This document shows positions 1-6,027 of a stretch of DNA of 21,459 nt, one piece after another. Made by a program: the position numbers and the translations under genes. Each line of letters begins with the position of its first letter. Position 1 is the first letter of the stretch. The DNA comes from a virus, in the IMG/VR virus record IMGVR_UViG_3300032157_000048, positions 1-21,459 of that record; one strand, 5' to 3'. Under the pieces are notes generated by a model that ran no database searches, was not told the DNA's origin, and worked only from the letters and a program-made list of their open reading frames with translations.

Positions 1-90
1 GGTGCCCCACGACCAGATGCCGTAGACCAGGTCGCGCCATTTGCGGCGCAGCGGCGGGGTGGGGACCGTGGGGATCGGTGATTCAGGCAT
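1..90 (-). CDS. Putative holin-like small membrane protein, N-terminal fragment
   Basis: Thirty codons are visible, running off the left edge of the window. The ATG overlaps the stop of the preceding HExxH gene by 8 bases and is preceded by an AGGAAGGA Shine-Dalgarno about 5 bases away. Third codon positions are almost all G or C. The peptide is Pro-rich at first (MPESPIPTVPTPP), then has a basic patch (LRRKWRDLVYGIW) and enters an aromatic, apparently hydrophobic segment. A short Pro-rich or basic head before a membrane helix is common in actinophage holins, and the gene sits right after the cell-wall hydrolases, which fits. The membrane helices themselves lie outside the window, so holin is an inference from context. 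Confidence 0.6.
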   Translation of the reverse strand, partial: MPESPIPTVPTPPLRRKWRDLVYGIWSWGT

Positions 91-469
91 CAGAGTCCTT
101 CCTGCAGTGTTCCCAGATCCAGCGGGTGAGCCAGCCCACGAAGTACGCGGTCGGTTCGTCGGTGCCGGTCGGGGTGTGACCGATGTGGTTGAACAGTTCG
201 GAGGCTGCGTGGCTGGCCTCGTGCGCGCAGGAGTCGATCAGTTCGCCTTCGCCGTGGTGTTTCGCGACGTCGACCCAGAGGATCAGGTGCGGGACCGAGA
301 GGCCGCTGTTCGGCTCCCAGACCGCGAACTGGGCTTGCCCGGCACTGGTGGGCAGGTCCTCAACGAAGTCGAACCTGCGGCGCAGCCACGCCCACTGGCG
401 GGCATTCGTGGCGCAATACACCTCCGCCCCGTACACATCGACCGTGTGATGCGCGGGACGAGCGGTCAT
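83..469 (-). CDS. Small HExxH-motif putative zinc metallopeptidase-like phage protein
   Basis: 128 residues; the ATG overlaps the stop of the PL7 gene in an ATGA arrangement, so translation is probably coupled. The central part carries H83-E84-A-S-H87, the HExxH zinc-binding signature, in a helix (CAHEASHAA). An acidic segment about 18 residues later (DEPTAYFVGWLTRWIWE) could give the third ligand. Phage proteins with this layout (HExxH, then an acidic/aromatic helix ending in W/Y-rich residues) are widespread and mostly uncharacterised. No signal peptide or membrane segment is seen, so any activity would be cytoplasmic or released at lysis. Peptidase activity is not shown by the sequence; the motif could serve a structural metal site. 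The gene is real by codon bias, spacing and overlap. Confidence 0.8.
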   Translation of the reverse strand: MTARPAHHTVDVYGAEVYCATNARQWAWLRRRFDFVEDLPTSAGQAQFAVWEPNSGLSVPHLILWVDVAKHHGEGELIDSCAHEASHAASELFNHIGHTPTGTDEPTAYFVGWLTRWIWEHCRKDSDA

Positions 470-1353
470 GCTGCGTGCAGCACGTCGAGGTCCTCGATCC
501 GCACACCCCCGCCGGCGCCAGGCTTGTCACCCTTGGACAGGTTCGAGTTCACGTACACACCGGCCTTGAAATACGCGACCTCATCCTCGATGACGCGGTC
601 GACGTCGAGCCCGGCACCGTTCGCCTCGAGGTGGATCCCGTCCGGCGTCGCTTCGATCAGCCAGTCGAACGGCTCACCGAAGCGGACCACCGCCAGCCGG
701 CGCCGGATACTGCTACCGGGGCCGAGCGACTCGGAGAGGTACATCTGGATCAGCTGGTCGTCGATCGCGCGGGCCAAGAGCATCACGACGTCGTCGACGT
801 TGTCGTGGATCTGGCCGATCACGATCTCCGGTTTCACCACAGGTGTCTCGAGGATCGCGAACCGGCCAGTGAGTCGGTGGACGCCTTCAGCGCTCGACCA
901 GGCGGCCTTGGCGGTGCCGTCCATCTCGCGGAACTCGTCGCGGCAGTAGTTGGAGCCCGGCGTTGTCGCGCCGTCGATGGGTGCGCGCAGTTCGATCGAG
1001 CCGTCCGGGTTGCGGCGCAGCCACTCGCCGGAGTAGGTGGCCAGCTCGGGGTTCAGGATTTCCCGTGCGCGGCCGCCGGCGTCTTCAGCGGTGGTCAGTT
1101 TCCAGGGGCGCAGGTCGATCGAGAACCGTGGTGGAGGGTCCGCGAGGAGTCTGGCCAACGTTCGCGGGCCGACCAGGCCGTCGGCGCCGGTGCCTTTCCA
1201 TCCTTGGGCCAGCTGCCATGCCTGGACGCGGTCCCTGAGGTTGTGCATCAACCGGGTGGGAGGGAACCCGTGCGCGGTGAGGCGCGCATCGAGGACCGCG
1301 AACTGTGGCCCGTGCTGCTGCATCCCGAAGTCCTCGGGGCGGTAGGTCGTCAC
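466..1353 (-). CDS. Peptidoglycan-binding domain fused to PL7 (alginate-lyase family) polysaccharide lyase
   Basis: 295 residues, GTG start overlapping the M23 gene stop (GTGA). Residues about 20-72 form a peptidoglycan-binding_1-type domain (VQAWQLAQGWKG followed by DGLVGPRTLARLL). Residues about 80-295 match polysaccharide lyase family 7 by its three signature blocks: R138-D-E-F-R142 (the family R-x-E-L/F-R motif), Q181-I-H183 (QIH), and Y261-F-K-A-G-V-Y267 (YFKAGxY). In the family, Arg, Gln, His and the last Tyr form the active site that cleaves 1,4-linked uronic-acid polymers by beta-elimination; all four are present. No signal peptide is visible, so export would depend on a holin. It lies between the M23 lysin and a holin-like gene, which suggests a lysis-time or virion depolymerase against a uronate-containing envelope polymer. 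The substrate is unknown; alginate itself is not implied. Confidence 0.87.
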   Translation of the reverse strand: MTTYRPEDFGMQQHGPQFAVLDARLTAHGFPPTRLMHNLRDRVQAWQLAQGWKGTGADGLVGPRTLARLLADPPPRFSIDLRPWKLTTAEDAGGRAREILNPELATYSGEWLRRNPDGSIELRAPIDGATTPGSNYCRDEFREMDGTAKAAWSSAEGVHRLTGRFAILETPVVKPEIVIGQIHDNVDDVVMLLARAIDDQLIQMYLSESLGPGSSIRRRLAVVRFGEPFDWLIEATPDGIHLEANGAGLDVDRVIEDEVAYFKAGVYVNSNLSKGDKPGAGGGVRIEDLDVLHAA

Positions 1354-2489
1354 GGGATCACGATCCGGGCCTCGATGCGGCGGTGGTCCGACAGCTCCAG
1401 TGACGTGTTGTCCACCTGGCCGCCGGTGATCCGTGCCTGCGACGGAATGGTGAGGATGGTGCTGTAGTCCTTGCCCTTGGAGGGGAACTCGGCTAGCGAC
1501 TCGTTGGCGATCGCCGCCTGCTCCTTGAGGTCACGGAAGCCAAGAGCCCGCAGGGGTGCCATCAGCATCTGGTTGAAGTCACCGGGCAGAACCACCGGGC
1601 CGTCGACGCTCCGCACGAGGTCGGCGAGCCAGCGGCTGTATCGCGCCTTGCCGGCGTCGCCTGCCTCCTGCTTGATGGGAGCGTGCGCAGCGACGATCGC
1701 GACATGCTGGCCCGTCTGCTCGCGCTTGAGGTGCGTCACGAACGCGCCGCGGTTGGCAACACTGGACCGGTAGCCGGCCGACCAGCGGTCGATGTCCCAG
1801 CGTCCGTCTTCGGCGTAGAAGATCTCCATGCCGGCGGGGCCGCCTGCGACGGCTTGGCGGTTCGCGCGGCGGAAGTCCGGCCCGAGTGCTGTCGAGATCG
1901 TGGCGACCTGCTCGGCCGTGAACACCTCGGTGAAGACATGGATGGACGCCTCAGTGCCGACCTCGGAGCCGCGCAGCTCGCGGATGATCCCCGCCGATCG
2001 AGGTGCCCATGCACGCCCGAACCACGGCGCGTAGGCCTGAGCCCAGAACGACAGATCGAACACCGTCGCATTTCGGCTCATGGCAGGCGCAGCGGCGTCG
2101 ATGAAGCGTGGGGGCCGATCCGACTGGTAGGCCGCTGGTCCCTGCACGAACTCGGCGTAGTGCAGATGCGCGCCGGTGACGTTGCCGGTCGCGCCGGACA
2201 GGCCGAGGCGTTGTCCTGCTTCGACCTGCTGACCGGCGGTGACGTGCTCGGCCGACAGGTGCCCGTACAGGTGCCAGATGTTGCCTGTGCGGATCACGAC
2301 GTGGATGCCGAACGCGGGGCCGTAGCCGCCCCACCCTGCATGGACGACGGTGCCGCCGGTGGTCGCGACGACAGGCGTGCCGGGATCGCAGCCGTAGTCG
2401 ACGCCTCGATGGATGTACGCCGGGTTGAACCGGGCACGCTGGCGGTAGCCGAGAGTGACAGGCCAGCGGGTTGCGACAGGACGGACCAT
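1350..2489 (-). CDS. M23 peptidase fused to endonuclease/exonuclease/phosphatase-fold domain (putative endolysin)
   Basis: 379 residues. The ATG at 2489 was chosen because GAGGAG lies 8 bases upstream; a longer frame to 2552 has no such site. Residues about 20-135 are an M23/LytM metallopeptidase: H27-x3-D31 (HRGVDYG), H73-LYG-H77, and H108-L-H110, the zinc and catalytic set of Gly-Gly or stem-peptide endopeptidases. Residues about 138-379 have the endonuclease/exonuclease/phosphatase (EEP) layout: a first strand ATVFDLSFW, Glu188 in FTEVF, His269 in VAAHAP, G303-D-F-N306, and S367-D-H369 near the C-terminus. The Asn usual in the first strand is Asp here. EEP proteins cleave phosphodiesters in nucleic acids or lipids. 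The fusion is unusual for a lysin; a role on DNA or on phosphodiester-linked wall polymers is inference. Confidence 0.85.
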   Translation of the reverse strand: MVRPVATRWPVTLGYRQRARFNPAYIHRGVDYGCDPGTPVVATTGGTVVHAGWGGYGPAFGIHVVIRTGNIWHLYGHLSAEHVTAGQQVEAGQRLGLSGATGNVTGAHLHYAEFVQGPAAYQSDRPPRFIDAAAPAMSRNATVFDLSFWAQAYAPWFGRAWAPRSAGIIRELRGSEVGTEASIHVFTEVFTAEQVATISTALGPDFRRANRQAVAGGPAGMEIFYAEDGRWDIDRWSAGYRSSVANRGAFVTHLKREQTGQHVAIVAAHAPIKQEAGDAGKARYSRWLADLVRSVDGPVVLPGDFNQMLMAPLRALGFRDLKEQAAIANESLAEFPSKGKDYSTILTIPSQARITGGQVDNTSLELSDHRRIEARIVIP

Positions 2490-2659
2490 GGCGCTGTCTC
2501 CTCGAGTGAGTGTTGAAGTCGGACCCGGCCGCCGCATCCCCGGAAGGCACACGGCCTTGACCCCGCGACGGCCGGGCTTCGAGGACCGCGGATCTCACGA
2601 CGCGCGTCCCCGTGATGCCGCGCTCTGCTCGCCGGAGTGGTGGCGGCGGCGCGGACGTT

Positions 2660-2812
2660 CTACTGCAGCGAAGAGATCTGGCCGCTCACGCCGCCGAGGA
2701 CATCATTTGCGATGCCCTTGACCGTGTCCGTGGCCTTCCCCGCGTCCTCCGGGAGAGGAACGGTGGGAAGGCTTGGAACTTCGAGACGGCGGACCGTTAC
2801 CACCGCCCTCAC
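2660..2812 (-). CDS. Alternative-frame coding segment overlapping the end of the coiled-coil gene
   Basis: This frame is +1 relative to the upstream membrane/coiled-coil gene. It stays open to a TAG at 2660 and encodes a plausible tail: RRLEVPSLPTVPLPEDAG, then KATDTVKGIANDVLGG. From about 2750 leftward nearly every third base is G or C, whereas the other frame over the same bases reads His/Gly/Arg-rich low complexity. Three explanations are possible: the true C-terminus of the upstream protein reached by a +1 frameshift, a sequencing or mutational indel, or a separate 50-residue protein from the GTG at 2812. The GTG has no good ribosome binding site, which favours the first two. Confidence 0.4.
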   Translation of the reverse strand: MRAVVTVRRLEVPSLPTVPLPEDAGKATDTVKGIANDVLGGVSGQISSLQ

Positions 2813-3227
2813 TGGAACGCTGTGGCGTCGACGTCGTGCCGCTGGTGACACTCCTGCGGACGATGCGCCGTGTCGTCGACGAGGACGAGTCACCGTCACC
2901 GCTGGAACGGCGGATCGTGACACCGGCCGGGATCAGCTCAGCCGGGATGTCGTACCCCAGGCCAGTGAAGTACTCGATGAGACGTTTCTGGTTCGCGGCG
3001 ATCGCGTCGTTCTGCCGCTTCATGTCGATGAGCTGACTTTCCAGGGCGACGTTGTCACCCCTTAGGCCCTTGACGATCTCGAGCAGTTCCCCACGCTCGG
3101 CCGCGTGCGCCTTCGCCTCAACATCGCGCTGATGGGCGCCAGTCACCGACGAGTACACCACCGCGAACACGATCACCAAGACCGACAGAGCCCCGATGAT
3201 CGGCGGCCAGCGCGGCGCCTCACGCAT
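2703..3227 (-). CDS. Membrane-anchored coiled-coil protein, possibly ending in another frame
   Basis: 174 residues from the ATG at 3227, which overlaps the preceding gene's stop by 8 bases; a GTG at 3269 with GGAG about 10 bases upstream is an alternative start. The N-terminus has one membrane helix (residues about 9-28, PPIIGALSVLVIVFAVVY), followed by a charged coiled coil (about 32-85) and a segment ending DIPAELIPAG. The rest is Ser/Gly/Arg-rich low complexity. One N-terminal helix plus a coiled coil resembles inner-membrane spanin-like or holin-accessory proteins, but no specific family is recognised. Over the last 35 or so codons this frame loses the G/C third-position bias, while another frame gains it (see the 2660-2812 entry), so the written C-terminus may be wrong or may represent a frameshift. 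Confidence 0.6.
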   Translation of the reverse strand: MREAPRWPPIIGALSVLVIVFAVVYSSVTGAHQRDVEAKAHAAERGELLEIVKGLRGDNVALESQLIDMKRQNDAIAANQKRLIEYFTGLGYDIPAELIPAGVTIRRSSGDGDSSSSTTRRIVRRSVTSGTTSTPQRSSEGGGNGPPSRSSKPSHRSSPGGRGEGHGHGQGHRK

Positions 3228-3567
3228 CGCGATCTCGACCCATCTCGGTGCCGTCGTGCCGGTCCTCACGCTTCTGCCGCTCCAGTGCGGTGTACTGCCA
3301 GGTGCAACCGAGCGCCAGACCGATGTCGGAGAAGACCACCATCACGAGCAGCCACGTGGGGAACAGGTCCACGATGGACGCGACGAAAATCCAGACCAGC
3401 AGCTCGACGATCGCTTTGGCCAACACCGCACACGACTTGAAGAACAGCGCCCGGCCAACGAAGTCCGCCCGCCAACCTCGGCCGAGGCCGTATCGGGTCA
3501 CGAACAGCGACTGCGCGACCACGACGACGATCAGCAGGACGAGGGTCAAGTCTCGGATGTCGCTCAC
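3220..3567 (-). CDS. Three-helix small membrane protein, holin candidate
   Basis: 115 residues, GTG start overlapping the previous stop (GTGA), which fits translational coupling in the lysis-region operon. Three hydrophobic stretches are evident: residues about 5-23 (LTLVLLIVVVVAQSLFV), about 43-67 (FFKSCAVLAKAIVELLVWIF onward), and about 72-90 (WLLVMVVFSDIGLALGC). The C-terminus is highly charged (ERQKREDRHDG), as holins often are. Size, topology and position near wall hydrolases fit a class I-type holin or an accessory membrane protein, but several neighbours are also membrane proteins, so which one is the holin cannot be decided. Confidence 0.75.
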   Translation of the reverse strand: MSDIRDLTLVLLIVVVVAQSLFVTRYGLGRGWRADFVGRALFFKSCAVLAKAIVELLVWIFVASIVDLFPTWLLVMVVFSDIGLALGCTWQYTALERQKREDRHDGTEMGRDRDA

Positions 3568-3788
3568 CGCATTGAATCCTTCGCTCTGGCCGTCCACCCG
3601 TTGATGACGACGGTTTCGTGCCGCAGGCCGGCGTTGACCTTCTTGACCAGCGGCCACTGCGCCTTGACCCGCGCAACCTGGTCGGCTGCCTCTTGGGCGT
3701 CGACGGCCGCCTGCCGCGCGTCCTCAGCCGCCTTCTGTGCGTCGGCGGCCGCGGATGCCTCACGGAGCCGCCATGGGCGCCACCTCAT
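3564..3788 (-). CDS. Small alanine-rich helical protein (DUF7620-like)
   Basis: 74 residues; the ATG overlaps the previous stop by 4 bases (ATGA). It has a basic/aromatic N-terminus (MRWRPWRLRE), then an Ala/Asp/Gln-rich heptad-like helix (residues about 11-40), and ends VVINGWTARAKDSMR. No membrane segment. The layout resembles small actinophage proteins of the DUF7620 type found beside lysis or tail-tip genes, whose role is unknown; that family assignment is from memory of the pattern only. The overlaps on both sides place it firmly in the operon. Confidence 0.7.
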   Translation of the reverse strand: MRWRPWRLREASAAADAQKAAEDARQAAVDAQEAADQVARVKAQWPLVKKVNAGLRHETVVINGWTARAKDSMR

Positions 3789-4087
3789 CGCTTTGCCTCC
3801 ATCGCCACTCGGAGCCCTTCGACGACGTGCGTGATGGTGCGGTTTGCTTGAATCAGATCGCTGTTCTGCTTCAGCGCCTCCGTCAACGCCTCCTCCTTGG
3901 CCTTGAGCTGGGAGTCCTTCGCCGCGATCTGTGCGTCCCTGGAGTCGAGTTGTGAGAGGACGAACCGGTACTCGGTGTCGGTGTGGATGTTGCCTCTCAT
4001 CAGCAGCCACCACGAGGTGACGAGGAGGGTGGTGATGATCGCGACGACACCGACGCCTTGGAAGAGGCCGGGTGGGAGGAAGTCCAT
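3785..4087 (-). CDS. Small membrane protein with one helix and coiled coil
   Basis: 100 residues. An N-terminal membrane helix (residues about 11-30, GVVAIITTLLVTSWWLLM) is followed by a charged, Gln/Lys/Glu-rich coiled coil (about 40-80, with DSRDAQIAAKDSQLKAKEEA). The single-helix N-in or N-out topology with a coiled-coil tail is like i-spanins or membrane-anchored accessory lysis proteins. It is the same general architecture as the gene at 2703-3227, so the two may interact or may be diverged copies; identity is too low to decide by eye. It starts 3 bases after the upstream gene ends and overlaps the next gene by 4 bases. Confidence 0.75.
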   Translation of the reverse strand: MDFLPPGLFQGVGVVAIITTLLVTSWWLLMRGNIHTDTEYRFVLSQLDSRDAQIAAKDSQLKAKEEALTEALKQNSDLIQANRTITHVVEGLRVAMEAKR

Positions 4088-4090
4088 CGC

Positions 4091-4381
4091 TCACCCCTTC
4101 GTCGGCGGCGTCGTGGTCGGTTGTCCGGTGCGTTGGGTGCAGATGGCGTGCAGTGATGCCGCTGGGCTGCCGGAGATCCCGTTCGGGGACATCACCGAGA
4201 CGATCAGCCGCTTCTTCTCCTTCCGGACGACCTTGACGTCGGTCACGCGGGCGGAGCGCAGGAAGTCCACGTCGTAGTCGGTGCGGGGCATCTCGCGTGA
4301 CAGCTCGATGACAAGCTCGACAACCTGTTCAGGTTGTGAAGCCGGGATGGGCGCGGATCCCACTGCCATGTCGGTGATCAC
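4091..4381 (-). CDS. Small hypothetical protein
   Basis: 96 residues from the GTG at 4381, 4 bases after the propeller gene's stop; an ATG four codons later (4369) is also possible and neither has a strong ribosome binding site. The first two thirds look like a small alpha/beta domain (VVELVIELSREMP, then VTDVKVVRKEKKRLIVSVM) and the C-terminus is Thr/Pro-rich with a single Cys. No signal peptide, membrane helix or known motif is seen. Its position between tail-tip and lysis-region genes suggests a structural or accessory protein, but no function can be assigned. Confidence 0.6.
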   Translation of the reverse strand: MITDMAVGSAPIPASQPEQVVELVIELSREMPRTDYDVDFLRSARVTDVKVVRKEKKRLIVSVMSPNGISGSPAASLHAICTQRTGQPTTTPPTKG

Positions 4382-4385
4382 GCTG

Positions 4386-5228
4386 TCACCCGCACGGGTT
4401 GTTCGGAGTCGGGCCCGGGGCCGGCGTCGACCCGCCAGTCGACGGGGCGGACTGCCACGGCCAGTACGCGGACGGCAGCGCCACGTTGTAGAACGCAGCA
4501 CCGGCACCTTCGGACGTGATCCAGAACGACAGGCCGTCGCGGGCCATCGTGATGCCCTCAGGCTTCACCTGTGACGGCACGCTGACGGTGTCAACGAGGG
4601 CCCAGCTCGTGGCGTCGTGGACGAACACGATCGTGTTGTGGCCCTCGCGGCGGAACAGCACGAACCGGCCATCGAGGGTGAACGTGCCATCTGACACGTC
4701 CGACGGCATCGCCTGCGGCTGCCGCACGCACTTGTTCTTCACCCCCGACTGCAGAGCAGCCGGCAGCAGGTACAGGCGCCCGTTCCCGCCGGCCTTCTTG
4801 GTCACGATGTAGCGGGCCTGAGTCACCGGGTGGATCAGGAAGCACTCGGCGTTCTTCGCCCCGTCGTCCTTGCCCTTGGCGTTGACGTACTTGATCGGGT
4901 ACTTGGTGCGAGCGAGCGCGCCTTGGCCGGTGCCGAGTCCGGGTTCGGGACGCATGAAGATCGCGCAGTTGTCCCGGTTCCCGTCGTTGTCGCCGATGTC
5001 GGCGTACCAGAGGCGACCTTGGTTGTCGACGCAGATCGCTTCGGGGTCGGTGATGCTGCCACCGTTCGCCCAGGAGAAGTCGATGACGGTGTCGCCGGTG
5101 ACGGTGGAGACACCGAACACGTGTGGGGTCGTGTTCTCGTCGTTGCACGTGTAGAGCACGTTCGCGTGGACGACGGACATCGCGGCCGATGAGGCTTCGT
5201 CGATCCGGCCATCAGTGAACGCGACCAT
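4386..5228 (-). CDS. Beta-propeller-like tail-tip protein, putative receptor-binding or fibre component
   Basis: 280 residues starting 5 bases after the fibre-like gene. Repeated strands of the propeller type are seen: SITDPEAICVDNQGRLWYADIGDND, later GTFTLDGRFVLFRREG, and KPEGITMARDGLSFWITSE, each with the D-x-G-x-L/F-W/Y pattern of propeller blades. The DIGDND..NR segment is typical of a host-type family of secreted bacterial beta-propellers. The C-terminus is a Pro/Ser/Gly-rich tail (STGGSTPAPGPTPNNPCG). There is no signal peptide, as expected for a virion protein. Lying last in the tail-tip block, it is probably a receptor- or glycan-binding accessory. It differs in sequence from the NHL propeller further upstream, so the two seem independently acquired. 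Confidence 0.7.
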   Translation of the reverse strand: MVAFTDGRIDEASSAAMSVVHANVLYTCNDENTTPHVFGVSTVTGDTVIDFSWANGGSITDPEAICVDNQGRLWYADIGDNDGNRDNCAIFMRPEPGLGTGQGALARTKYPIKYVNAKGKDDGAKNAECFLIHPVTQARYIVTKKAGGNGRLYLLPAALQSGVKNKCVRQPQAMPSDVSDGTFTLDGRFVLFRREGHNTIVFVHDATSWALVDTVSVPSQVKPEGITMARDGLSFWITSEGAGAAFYNVALPSAYWPWQSAPSTGGSTPAPGPTPNNPCG

Positions 5229-5233
5229 CGCGG

Positions 5234-5761
5234 TCAGCCGATCTTCCGGATGTACAGCCGGGAGATCGTCGAGGAGGAGTGGTCGGTCGCCCCGGCGCCT
5301 GCTAGGTACAGGTCGAGTTCGACGGTGTCGTTCGCGGCGAGAGGCTCCCCTTCTGTGTAAGGGGTTCCCGCCCAGAGACCGTTGCCGCCGCCCGAACTGG
5401 CAGCAAGGACGACAGAGCCGCCAGCGGTGTACAGGCCGTTCTTGGAGATCACGACATCGACCCGGTTGGAAATTGCGACCTTACTGCGCGCGGAGATGTT
5501 GTACTTGCCGGCCTGCAGGACGGTGATGACGCTGCCGGACACCGAGAAAAAGTCGGTGTCGTTGTGAACGGTCGTGGCGAGGTTCACCTTGGTCGCCGTG
5601 TTCGCGAGTATCCCGGTCGTCGCGGCGGATGCGACGAGTTCGCAATATGGCTGATACAGGACGGCCTCGACAGCTTCGGCGAGGGCCTTCATGTCGCGGG
5701 GCACATTGTCCGAATCGCTCAGCGTGGGGTACGGCAGAAGCAGTTTCGTTGTCGTAGCCAC
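5234..5761 (-). CDS. Minor tail protein, fibre-like with C1q/TNF-like beta domain
   Basis: 175 residues; GTG start with AGGAG 5 bases upstream. The N-terminus (LLLPYPTLSDSDNVPRDMKALAEAVE) is the typical start of many actinophage minor tail and fibre proteins, where a Pro-rich strand and short helix dock on the tail tip. The remainder (residues about 40-175) is beta-rich, with FFSVSGSVITVLQAGKYNIS and later NDTVELDLYLAG, and it ends SSSTISRLYIRKIG. This resembles the trimeric C1q/TNF-like jelly-roll heads of phage receptor-binding proteins. It lies directly after the small tip protein, which fits a baseplate-attached fibre or adsorption protein. Confidence 0.75.
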   Translation of the reverse strand: MATTTKLLLPYPTLSDSDNVPRDMKALAEAVEAVLYQPYCELVASAATTGILANTATKVNLATTVHNDTDFFSVSGSVITVLQAGKYNISARSKVAISNRVDVVISKNGLYTAGGSVVLAASSGGGNGLWAGTPYTEGEPLAANDTVELDLYLAGAGATDHSSSTISRLYIRKIG

Positions 5762-5769
5762 GGGCGCTC

Positions 5770-6027
5770 CTAGACGGTCTTCAAGCAGATGGGTGGACAG
5801 AGATTGGTGACCAGCGCGACACCGCGATCACCGACCGAGTAGCTGGCGCCGGACAGCTGCAGCGCGGCCACTGGTTCACTGCCGCCGGCGAGGTAGACGG
5901 TGAAGTCCGGGGCTGTGGTCGCGACCTTGAACATGCGGTACTGCGACGCCTTGATGTCGATTTGCCGCAACAGTTCGTCACGCAGGTCTGCGAGCAACTT
6001 GGCGAGGAGCCCGCCCGGTTCGCTCAT
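5770..6027 (-). CDS. Small tail-tip protein
   Basis: 85 residues, ATG overlapping the hub gene's stop (ATGA). A helical N-terminus (LLAKLLADLRDELLRQIDIK) is followed by short beta strands ending LSGASYSVGDRGVALVTNLCPPICLKTV. The second half resembles the short OB-like strands of small proteins that commonly follow DUF5047-type minor tail genes in actinophages. Likely a structural subunit of the tail tip; the function is not established. Two Cys residues lie close together near the C-terminus (CPPIC). Confidence 0.7.
   Translation of the reverse strand: MSEPGGLLAKLLADLRDELLRQIDIKASQYRMFKVATTAPDFTVYLAGGSEPVAALQLSGASYSVGDRGVALVTNLCPPICLKTV

Noticed and set aside
475-1467. Plus-strand frame of about 330 codons opposite the PL7 and M23 genes
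   Set aside because: Mirror frame of two genes with intact catalytic motifs on the minus strand; no ribosome binding site or domain.
2490-2659. Gap of about 170 bases before the M23 gene examined for a promoter or small gene
   Set aside because: Only the M23 ribosome binding site was convincing; no TANNNT element in the right orientation and no strong hairpin with a T tract were found.
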